Positions 23,601 to 35,600 of a stretch of DNA of 64,000 nt are shown piece by piece; position 1 is the first letter of the stretch; every line of letters begins with the position of its first letter. Under the pieces are notes generated by a model. It saw only the letters and a list, made by a program, of their open reading frames with translations, made no database searches and had not been told where the DNA came from. A program made the translations under genes and the position numbers. Source of the DNA: Watersipora subatra (lineage: Eukaryota > Bryozoa > Gymnolaemata > Cheilostomatida > Watersiporidae); the NCBI RefSeq assembly GCF_963576615.1, contig NC_088714.1:29880558-29944557 (forward strand), written 5' to 3'.

Positions 23601-26600
23601 AGTGTGAATCCATGCCTCCTAGCTTGCAGATTTTAATACAACCACAGAGGAAGAAGCTTCAGCTATAGCAGAATTGGTTTAAAATATTCAAAATGATGGT
23701 TTTTTGATTAGTTTAGAATTATACCTTTGCCTGGTCCAGACGAGACTTGGTGAACTCGTTGACAAGTTTCATCGCATCCTCAATCTTGCGATGAGTATCA
23801 GCAAATAGGAACTTGAAGTTAAACAAAAAAGGAAAGGCATCCAGAATAGCTGCACTAGACATCGGATCACCTGCCTCAATCTGTCGTGTGTTCATTCGAT
23901 GCATCTTCTTACAAACTTCATCATCATAGGCGAATTTTTCGCCAAACATCTGCAAGAAAAAGTGAAGCTCCTACAACGTCAATAATCTATTTTGAGAACG
24001 TTTAAAGGGATTTTACGTTAGACGAACAGTAAAATACATGTAAATTGCTTAGTCTAAATTACCATCCCAACCCAATCCCTTTGGCCTTTCAAATTGGAAA
24101 AACTAAATATAACTTTTTAATTCAATGACAGTAGAGTACCAGTAGTATTATTTGTTTGTATCGAAAACTTTTCTTTTCTTTCTTATCACTTGGTTTAGTG
24201 TTCATGATTACAATTGTTTCACGTTAAGTTTAGGGAAGTTCACACCTTCAATGTCAATTTAAATCAATTTGTTTCATTTTTCTTTTAGACAGAAAGGTCT
24301 ATGGTAGAAATAACAAAACAATGTAGTACATGTATAAAATAAAGTAAAATGAAAATATGTATTTGCTATCGCAAGAGCAGTGTCTGTCTGTTCATTTTTC
24401 CCAAGTCAGGGTCTGAGGTTTAATAAACGATTAATTTCAACGAGACTCCAATTAATGGCATTCAGGTTGTTAGATGAACAGTCTAACACATGTACAAATC
24501 AACCGCCTTTAAGTATTTCTGAATACTTGTGCACCTACTTATTCCATTTGCGCTATTGACACACATGATGATCTCTCAAAGCGCTCTAGACTGTCTAGGC
24601 ACTAGAAGATATAATAGAGATGCCTTCATACATACAGATATAGCTTTTTTCTCCCGAATGGGATACAAGAGAAAACTATGTTTTTAAGGTTAATTATAAG
24701 ACTTTGGTTATTAAAATCGAGTTTGAGAACTTGCATTGACATGGCACATTGTGTTATACAATTTCTTATTTCTCGATATCAAAAGCTTTGCATAAATTTT
24801 TTGCGTCAACTTAAATTTACATTATGGGAGGTCTACGTTATGGGAGGGCCTACAGTATAACATACAACTACAAAGTTTTAAGACCTATCAATCAACTTGA
24901 GGATTTTACGATGATCGCGAAACCTTTTTACTTGGAAAGTTAAACAACTTTTGGCGTCTTGAACAGTTTGGTAAAGCAATCCATTGCAAAGTTCCTGATA
25001 GTCATAAATCAAGTGTTGACACCTTGCCAATACAGGAGACAGAACTGACAATTTTATCTCAGCCACAAAAATGTGGCATTAAAAAAGGGACAATGCGATA
25101 TTTTGGAGCTGTGCATCAACTGATGATTAGTCTTTGTTGTGCAATCAACCATCAAATTACATTGATCTCTTCAATGTGTATCTGTTAGGTATATATAAAC
25201 AATAATAAACTCTACAATGAGTAACTGTTAGGTTATATAAATAATAATTATTGTGCTATACATCAAATTTATCCCTTAATGATTAGAAGGACAAATGACC
25301 CTTGTGTGTCATCTGGTTTTGAGCACAATTTAGACAGCTTAATATCGGTGACTTTTCATTATTAAATATAAAAATACAATTCATAGTTTATCAATAGTTT
25401 TAATCAAGAATTTTATATATTATTGCATATTAATATAATATGTTTCTTATGAAATATTCTATTATGGATGTTATATTACATGTCAAGTTAATACATTTCT
25501 TTTTAATTGTTTTATTATGAATGTTATACAATATTGCGTATTTTAATACTTGATTCAATGTTAAAAATGCAATTTAATAGTTTGTTTTTATTTTTAATTT
25601 TTAATGCAGTGATTTAGTAAGAGAACTCTTTAACCCCAAATATTCTGGCTTTTCAAATATGTTATAAATATGGGTAGTTGTCATTGCCCACCCAGCTTAC
25701 TAAAACACAATTCAATCTGGGCAGGTTTGGGTAGTTGTCATTGCCCACCCAGCCTACTTAAACACAATTCAATCTGGGCAGGTTTGGGTAGTTGTCATTG
25801 CCCACCCAGCTTACTAGAACACACTTCAATCTGGGCAGGTTTGGGTAGTTGTCATTGCCCACCCAGCTTACTAAAACACAATTCAATCTGGGCAGGTTTG
25901 GGTAGTTGTCATTGCCCACCCAGCCTACTAAAACACAATTCAATCTGGGCAGGTTTGGGTAGTTGTCATTGCCCACCCAGCTTACTAAAACACAATTCAA
26001 TCTGGGCAGGTTTGGGTAGTTGTCATTGCCCACCCAGCCTACTTAAACACAATTCAATCTGGGCAGGTTTGGGTAGTTGTCATTGCCCACCCAGCTTACT
26101 AGAACACACTTCAATCTGGGCAGGTTTGGGTAGTTGTCATTGCCCACCCAGCTTACTAAAACACAATTCAATCTGGGCAGGTTTGGGTAGTTGTCATTGC
26201 CCACCCAGCCTACTAAAACACAATTCAATCTGGGCAGGTTTGGGTAGTTGTCATTGCCCACCCAGCTTACTAAAACACAATTCAATCTGGGCAGGTTTGG
26301 GTAGTTGTCATTGCCCACCCAGCTTACTAAAACACAATTCAATCTGGGCAGGTTTGGGTAGTTGTCATTGCCCACCCAGCTTACTAAAACACAATTCAAT
26401 CTGGGCAGGTTTGGGTAGTTGTCATTGCCCACCCAGCTTACTAAAACACAATTCAATCTGGGCAGGTTTGGGTAGTTGTCATTGCCCACCCAGCCTACTA
26501 GAACATAATTCAATCTGGGCAGGTTTTCTAGTCTTATTACCATAACTCGCGCTATTGTTATTATTATTATTATTATTATTGTTATAAATGTAAATGACAA

Positions 26601-29600
26601 TATTGATAACAATTAATCACTGACTATAAAACAATGATTGTAATAATGATAATAACATAGTAAGATTTATGTAATATCAAACTTTAATTACACAGCTAAA
26701 GCAGGAATACCCATTGCATCTAGAGATATTCTCACATTCAACTTACCATGGAAGCTAAAACACAGCAGACGTATCCAACAACGAGCTCGTTGGTATCTAT
26801 TGCTTGATCACCTTTCTGATCAATACTATCAACCATATCCTGGATTGTCTCTTGCATCACATTCTCTAGATGCGCTATCCCTGGTCCATAAGCTTTTATA
26901 GCCTTTGTAAAAATGCGTTTCAGCATGACGTGGTCCTCATCAAAGGTCTGTAGATATTAACAAGCCTATATAAGTGTTCTTCGTCATTGTAAACAAATAT
27001 TTCATTTAGAGATGAACTTACAGAAGATTTCTGCAGGTTTTATCAGAAAGTATCTGTATTTTTCTATCATTTGCAATTGTTTTTGATGTTTGAGGTGATC
27101 TGACTGCCAGAATGTTTCAAGATTGAAATTGATAAAGCTAGACCATGATTAAAATGCTCAGAAAAAAATGTGTGAAAAATGACCTCACTCGTTGTTATCG
27201 TTGCGATAGCTAATATCATCTTTGCGTTCAAATTGAAGCGGTACGCATTATATTCTGTTGGTCTCTTTGCAATTATAGACATCATAATCACACTTTCACT
27301 TGATCTGATTGTTGTAATCGAGATCAAGTTTTATTGATTTTAATCTTGAAACATCCTGTCAGTCAGATCACCTTAAAACATCAAAAACAATCGCGAATGA
27401 TGGAAAAATACTAATTCTTTTTGATAAAATCATTTCACAAGTTTACTGAAAGATTCTTACATGGAATCCTATATCTTTACCAGCTATGGTAGACATTCTC
27501 TTCATAGGTGGTCGGCCGAGATAGTCTGTTCCTACAAGCAAAATAGTAAAACGTTGCCACTTTCCCACCTCTCTATCTCTAAAACTTTCAGCTCGAGGTG
27601 ACGCTGTACATCGTGAAAAACTGAAATGTTTGTGACTTCACATTTTGGATACTGTACCCCCAATCACCTGGCTGGTCAATTTGAAATACACCCCCTAAAC
27701 ACTGGGAGTTCCCTAGAGGGCGCCCAGGTTCCACGCCCTGCTAAACATCCAATATGATAATATGATTCATGCATTAATAAAGCAGAAAAAACCTACAAAC
27801 AAAATTCACAATTTTATTTAAATACGTTTTTATTTCGGACTTTTTGTTTGTTTAGTATTGCAAAAACGATCGATTTTTCTCCTGCAAATGGCATATTTTT
27901 TGTTGCTAACAGAGACCAATATATTGTAGTTTACTATTCGTAAAAAAATTAAACAAAAATACAATTAGCTAATCATAAATCAATTTATAAAAACTGTTCG
28001 TGTGGCGACATAATAGTCGCTCTGCCCGCTAGCGTCAGTATCGCAAAATGACAAAATGTCGCTATGCCTGCAAAAGGGTTAATAAAACTGATTCCAGACA
28101 TCAACCATCAAATCATCACTTTTCATTTACAAAAGAAAACATAATGAATACCAATGAAAGAAATATCATATCATTTGTTCTGAGTATATTGCTAAAGGGT
28201 TGCTAAAATGATGCAGTGTCGACTGTCTCTTTTCTCTTCCTTTTCCGTCAGCAGGCATGCAGATTTTAATGCAATCTGCATTAAAATGAAGACTGGAATT
28301 TCGGTGGAATTTCTTGGTATTACTTTGGCTGAATGAAACCTTAATGAGCAGGGGCCCTTTTACTGGCTTGGCTGTGGAAACCCCCTCTAAAGTAGCAAAT
28401 TCACTGACAGTGCACCATGATCTGAAAACCCCCCTAAAACGTGATTTTGGGCCGAACCTAATGGGTCTTTTAGGGGGGAGTATCAGCCCTGGGCACTTTA
28501 GTTGAGAAATTCTTGCTGACCTGAAACTACACCCGATAAGCGGAAATCAACTCTAGATGGATTGATCTGATGGTGGCATTTTAGAAGCGAGCAAACAGAT
28601 GCAGCTGAGTAGATGTCACAAAGATTAATAGCTAGGTATGACATCGTCTGTTTACATTCTGTTCTTAATGACATCTTATGCCAGATCCTGTTGAAGAGGC
28701 GTGACGGCGGCAAAAGCGGGATAAAAACTGGCGATGCACAGTGGGAGGCGCAGTGTCATAAATACCCCTTATATTCATATTCTTAGACATTGTGTCAAGG
28801 CCACTGAGGCCAGCTACCTGCAAGTACGTTAATAATCAACTACCAAGGGGCTTCCACATGTCATCATTCCATAATTGCCTCTTCTATGCCTACAGCGGAC
28901 ATATTTCCCAGAATTCGTGCAAGGCATTTTAAGGCAGGACAATTGTTGTTATTGCGCAAGTACATTGTGCGTAGTGCTGACTGAAAGAGAGAAGCAACTG
29001 TCTCTGTCACTATAGCAAAAGCAGAATGTATCAGCTTTATCGAACACAACTTTCTCAATTTCTGGTGTTAACATATTAGCATATATGGCCATTTTAGCCT
29101 TTAACAAGAAACACATATAAATATAATTTTTCTTTACCGTACCCATTCTACAATCTAATGCCAACAGGAAACAGATTGAAAGGCACTCATATGCCAACAG
29201 GAAACAGATTGAAAGGCATTCATATACACAGGTTAGTCACATGTTATAGTTCAGTTTAGTTCAGGTTAGTCAGCCTAAGTTCAGTGGTTAGTGCTAAGAA
29301 CCATTCGTTGTGTTAGGAAAAGCATCCAGCCACAGCTGGATGCCTCATGAGCAAATGGTCACAATATATTCTGTGCCAGAATATACCATTTGTGGTGGTG
29401 ACCCCTAATGACCTCCAAATAGAAAAAGCTGAAAAAAGATGAAAAAGAAATCGCATGGTAAATTTTGCTTCAACATTCTCAACAATTAGAACTTCAAGTC
29501 TGCTAGCAAATGGCCGCCTAAATCAATCAGTAGAAATACCACAAGTTGATAAGTTTTTTGTGATAAACCCCCTTCAAAAGACTTTAAAAGCTTGCATAAG

Positions 29601-32600
29601 CCATTTGACGAATTTTACTAATGTAACTTTATCACCAAACTTGACACCTTTAGCCGATGATAAATGTCCATCAATCAGTCCAGTCATGGCTTAATGAACA
29701 AACAGTCCTAGATTGAGTCTACATGTCACGGATACATGTCGTCTATTGAGAGCCTTCTCGCCATTCATCTTAGTAGTTAATCTTAACTTACTGACTTACT
29801 GAGTTGTAAAGATCGAGAATGAATTCAAAAAGTTTATTTTTTGAGAGTTAAATAAATCTAATAGTGACAACAGCTATTTAGTAGTGGGAATAGTCTGCCA
29901 AATAATTTCTGTGTTTAAAACAAAGGTTATGCTGAACATCTATCAAATGTTATCGAGGTCCTAATTTAGAACTCAAGTCTCCTTAGCTTATATTATTTAC
30001 AGCTTGACCAGACATGTTATAGTTTGTTACAATCAAACATGTTATAGTTTGTTATATTCGAACATGTTATAGTTTGTTATAGTCAAACATGTTATAGTTT
30101 GTTATATTCGAACATGTTATAGTTTGTTATAGTCGAACATGTTATAGTTTGTTATAGTCGAACATGTTATAGTTTGTTATAGTCGAACATGTTATAGTTT
30201 GTTATGGTCAAACATGTTATAGTTTGTTATAGTCGAACATGTTATAGTTTGTTATAGTCGAACATGTTATAGTTTGTTATAGTCGAACATGTTATAGTTT
30301 GTTATGGTCAAACATGTTATAGTTTGTTATAGTCGAACATGTTATAGTTTGTTATAGTCAAACTTGTTATAGTTTGTAATAGCCGAACATGTTATAGTTT
30401 GTTATAGTCAAACATGTTATAGTTTGTTATAGTCGAACATGTTATAGTTTTACCATGACAAACTATAGCAAGTTTGCTATAATCAAATTCGCCTCCAGTC
30501 AATCAAGTGTATTTAAAAGGCACGTTGGACTCTAGCATACTTGCTATAATAAACTATGCCTTTTATCTATATAGTAGGCGCTCATACAACCTAAATTATC
30601 CGTTCCAGGAACGTTTACGTTATAAAGATTTTATGTTGTACAAACAGTAAAATAAACGTAAATTGCCTAATCCATTTCAAGATCTCTCCAAACTCACCCC
30701 TTTGGCCAAAAAAACAAAACAAACTAGACATGCCTTTTTAATTTGTTGGCTGTAACCTAACTGTAACATTATTAGTTTGTATCGACAACTTGTCTCCTTT
30801 TTCTGATCGATTTCACTGTTTTTATAGACAATGATTGTAGCAATTTTACAATAGTTGATGGGGACACGCATATTTGATGCCCATTTACAACGATTTGTTC
30901 ATTTTTTTAAACAGTAAAGTCAATTTGGGAAAGTAAAACTAATAACAGACATATTACACGCCTACAATAAAGCAGAACAAAAATATATTTTACTACTAAA
31001 AGAGCGGTGTCTACAAGTTCGTCGTCTATCTGTATCTAGGGTTCAACGTTAGGATACAAGATAACTTTCAGCGACACTCTCAACTTGTGACATCCAGATT
31101 AGTAGACCGACGCTGTAACACCTGCACCAACCGATCGCCTTCAAGTATTTACATGTATTAACAATGGTGCAGCTACCTATTCTCTGTTTTGTCGATACAT
31201 CTGACGATCTATCATGATGAACTAAAATGTAATGGAAGTTATATATATAATAGATGTAATGCTATACGTACATCATTTTTATTGTATATAGAGTATAATG
31301 CTATATGTACGTCATTTTTTTTCACAAATGAGGCGAGATATGTTACCATTCAAATCGAATTTGAGAGGTTGCCCTCCTTGACACACTACGTTATATAGAA
31401 TTTTTTACGTAGTATGAAGCAAAGACTTTGCATAATTTTTTACTTTATCTGAAATTTACATTATAGGAGGTATACGTTATAGGAGGTATACGTTATAGGA
31501 GGTATACGTTATAGGAGGTATACGTTATACGAGGTATACATTATAGGAGGTATATGTTATAGGAGGTATACATTATAGGAGGTATACGTTATAGGAGGTA
31601 TACATTATAGGAGGTATACGTTATAGGAGGTATACGTTATAGGACGTATAAATATACGTTATAAGTGTGAATAGACTGAAAGTATGCAAGAGTCAGAGAG
31701 ACTTTACAATCCGATCCAGCTAGTCCATCATGTGACGATTGCAAGAACATCGATGTCACCCAAAAATGTTTGTTGATAATCACATCAAAACTGTTTTTAA
31801 GTACCTTTAAAATGCTATACATCTGTTTAGACACCATTGAATTGGTGTTATGACCAAATTGTAAATGGAAAAGAAATATGACAAAATGATATTTCAACAA
31901 TAAGAGTTGAAAGCATTTGTTCATGGAACCAGCGATAGTTGCTAAGGAAGACAGCAACAATTTCAAGAATAATTATTGTGAATCACTTTATGCAGCGACA
32001 TAAGATTTCTACAATGGGCAGTTTTATAAATTGAGATGACATGGAAAAATTTTTCGTGTTAATTTTTAATGACAAAATAATGTTTACAAACTTAAATCAA
32101 TTTTTTCTATTTCTAAAGACTTATGAGCAGTCTATTACACTCTAAAACCTATAAAAAGTTAAAAAATTACAGCTGTTTACACCCTTTTTATGGGGAAAGT
32201 TCTCCATTCGCAAACACTAACTTTTTAAATTTAATCTTGTGACAAATAAAAAATGGGAACAATGAAACAATGAAACAGCTTATGAACTATGAATATGTGA
32301 TTTTATTTGACAAAATATTGTTGAATTATCCTTTTTGCTGCCTGAAATTTTTACAAATAAGGTTTCTATCATTTTTATGCCATTTTATCTGAGTATCTAT
32401 GGGCATCAATCAATTTAGCTCACAAGTTTCGCTAAAATTCAAATGTTTGATAAGTGTGCTTATTCTTGTCGAAGCACAACCGCAGTTCCGCAAACATATT
32501 GTTGAGCGTTGATCTGCGATACCAGCTGGTATGAGAAAACAGTCGCATGCTTCAAAAAAGTTGGTTAGGAACCTGTAAAGTTAACATATAAAATATGGTT

Positions 32601-35600
32601 GTACATGACAGCTTTCACATCCTAAGGAAACATGAGCTGTAAATCAACCAAGCGATTAGTTCAAGAGTTCTATTCGTCATAAAAGCATTTTGATGGCCAA
32701 AGAAATATTTCAAAACTTTGCTAATTAAAGATTCTTCCTACCAAATGTACCCATAGCAAAAGTTCTTTGAAGTATTATATATGCTAATTACAAACAATTT
32801 GCTCATAAACTAGCTATCATTAGAGATACTTGGCATAAGCTTTATGGCGTATGAAGCTGATAAGCCATACTTTATAATAATAATCTATATAAATCTCAAT
32901 GTTTGTCTGTTTATCCATCTGTCCAGTTATAGCGATAAAGTTATAGAAATGAAAAATCCACTGAAAACTTGATTTGAACTCACAACCTTTATTTCTACAG
33001 CCTGACATGTATCCAATACACTACGCAGTTCAACTGGCTATACTATGAAACAAACTGAGCACATATTTATTACACATGCCAATCTTTCATGGCTTCACAC
33101 TCAACACTGCAGCTAGCGCTATGTGTGAAGCCATACTAGAAGGAAAATGCGTGTTTACTCGACTGCTCACTAGCCTTCCAGAATACTTGTACGTATAGTT
33201 ATTACACCTGATGATCTCTCACTGGATCTCTAAACTTTCAAGGTACTAGTAGTAGTAACAGTTGCTAAGAATCTCTTATCTGGAAGTCAGTAGAACATAA
33301 AAATGAACAATAAACTTTTATAGTTTTATCTTCCGTAGTACCATTGAACAGTTTACATTAATTGGTGACTCTAAAATCATCAAAGATTGTCAGATGTAAA
33401 CTTTTTTATTAAATAGTGTTGAAGTAATCCGCAAGCAGCTTACAGTTGTACAAAGATTTGTCAAACTAATTTTTTTTAGAAATTCATAATGAATTTTTAT
33501 TAAATACATAACACAATCATTCATAAGTTAGCAATTCTGATATACTTACAAAAATAAATACATTAGTGATAGTAATATGGGACTGCTTAAAATAAACACG
33601 TTGTTTGTTATTATTTCATAATTTGTTAAGTATTTTATAGAAGAATTATGGCAATACGCACATCAATGGGAAGCTAAGGATGTTTTAGACATGAATATTA
33701 TTAAATATTAACTGCTATTTGACTTTTAACCTTAGTTATGGTGTAACAGCTGTATCTGCACATTACAATGGAAAATAACAGTAAATATTATGTTTATACT
33801 TGTAAACAAAGATAGCCAAATTTAACATTTATATGTGAACACACAATGTTTACATATAAATGTAAGCATACAATGTTTACATATATCCATGTAACTATAT
33901 GAAAGTAAATTGGTAGTTTTTGGATTATTACTAGCATCTAAATATGGAGTTGGCAAGTTCTTATTGTCAATCACAGGGTAGGATAAAATGGGTGTCCATT
34001 AAATAGATTATATTTGTTGATAGTACTTTTGGGAGCAGACGGAGTGACTAGAAAACTTGCTACTGAAATACGTATAGTACATGCGGTCTGAGATAATAAA
34101 TAAAAAAGTGAGTTTATGCCATAAATGAAAAAAAACCTGAAAAGAATTGCTAGATGATCCCATAATCATCACCACTCATCACCGCGGCAAATCATAGTAC
34201 TTAGAAAATGATAGATTGAGTGTACAGTTTTTCAACTCCAAACTATGCCCACACAACTCTAGCTGGAGAGACATAATTGGAAGACAGACTCAAGCCAGTG
34301 TCGAAATTAAAGTGATAAGGTTTCCGAGTGTTATGGTGAATGAGAGGAAGTAAGTGAGGCAAACATAAAGTTTTACCAAATAGCCCAGTTAGTTTGTCAG
34401 AGAAGGCGTATAAGATGATTATGCTAGCCCAGTGGTTCTTAGCCTGAGTTCCATAGAACACTAGTGGTTCTGCGGTCACTTTCAGGGGTTTTGATGGCCG
34501 CCTCCCAAAGGTAACAGCAGAAGTTACACTGATTTGCTAGGTCATGTCTTTATTAAAATATATGTAATTTGTTGTGAGTTCATGCGTTTTATTGGTTTGT
34601 TCTTTGAAGACATTGATGCTAATACACAGTTCGTTTTGTGCACCAGTAAAACATATAACTATGTCTTGAATGTGAAAAAGTATATTTTAGTTTTCAATAA
34701 AGGAGCGTTTGGTGAAATTGCATATGAAGATGGTGGGGTTCAGCATGGCCGACAAGGCTAAGAACCATTGATCTAGGACTATAAAAGGGTGCAATATGAA
34801 ACCGCCAAAAACCAGTTTAAACTGTAATAGGTCGATGAGGTTGGCCTGCAGATTGAAGTTCAAAAACTGCAAAAAGTCATCTGTTATGCTGTTTTACTCT
34901 TAACTGCGCAATAAAAACAGGGTGAGTCTTTTCCAGCTCTATGTGAACTACAGAGATAATATAGCGTATTAACCTTTAACAACTTGGTGTACTGGTAGGT
35001 TTGTACATGGTTCTGATTGTGTTCTTATCTGGCTTCAACCAATGAATTTATTTGAGGTTGTTATGCGTGGCTGCCATGTTCAACTCTGCAAAATTGTTCA
35101 CTGAAAGTAAAAAATTGAGTCTCACCAGCTTTAATGAGTGCCTCCAGACAAGCATCTTTAGAGTTGATGACCACAATAGGATATGTGAAAATCTTAAGCT
35201 TCATCACCGCTCCATATTTTCTTGCCATCTCAAAAAGCTGAATGTGCAAGAACGATGGATTTAGGGACAAGACGTTACCAAGTATCGGTAGACCAGGAGG
35301 ACCTGGTATCTTTCGAATGGGATCCTGCAAAAATACACCAAATTTCAAAACTTCTATAATTATTAGTTTTAAAATACAAACACGGTAATCAATTTTTACT
35401 ATACTTTTAAAGACTGAAGTCTTAAAATTACAGCTAGTAAAAAATAAATAAAATAGTTTTATAGAGAAAAAAAAACTAAATATTTTAGACAATGCAAATA
35501 CTTATTTAGAACTTACCCTGTACCATTTCACGAATAAGTACGTTGCTAGCAAAATGAATACTGCTGCTAGCAGATCAAATGTTGTGATAACACCGAGATC

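Larger units (their letters stand above)
27532..35125. other. Gene A intron 2 (7.6 kb), no gene supported
   Basis: Contents: C-rich sequence of possible mobile origin (27640-28500), a 33-base direct duplication (about 29158-29223), small hairpins (29315-29390), the 25-bp array, composite element Y, SINE fragments near 32865-33260, and AT-rich sequence. Minus-strand fragments at 28864-29197 (AKMAIYANMLTPEIEKVVF, then ALRTMYLRNNNNCPALKCLA in another frame) may be a broken coding relic of unknown family. 33300-35050: nothing recognised. Confidence 0.55.

Noticed and set aside
25670-26545. 291-residue open frame (481 residues at 62544-63989), and antisense frames
   Set aside because: It is a 57-bp tandem array (3 x 19) inside gene A intron 4, open on both strands because unit length is a multiple of 3. 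No splice context or upstream coding sequence.
31637-31966. 109-residue minus-strand frame beside the 16-bp array
   Set aside because: No motif, no splice partner; could be part of a mobile element but nothing supports a gene.
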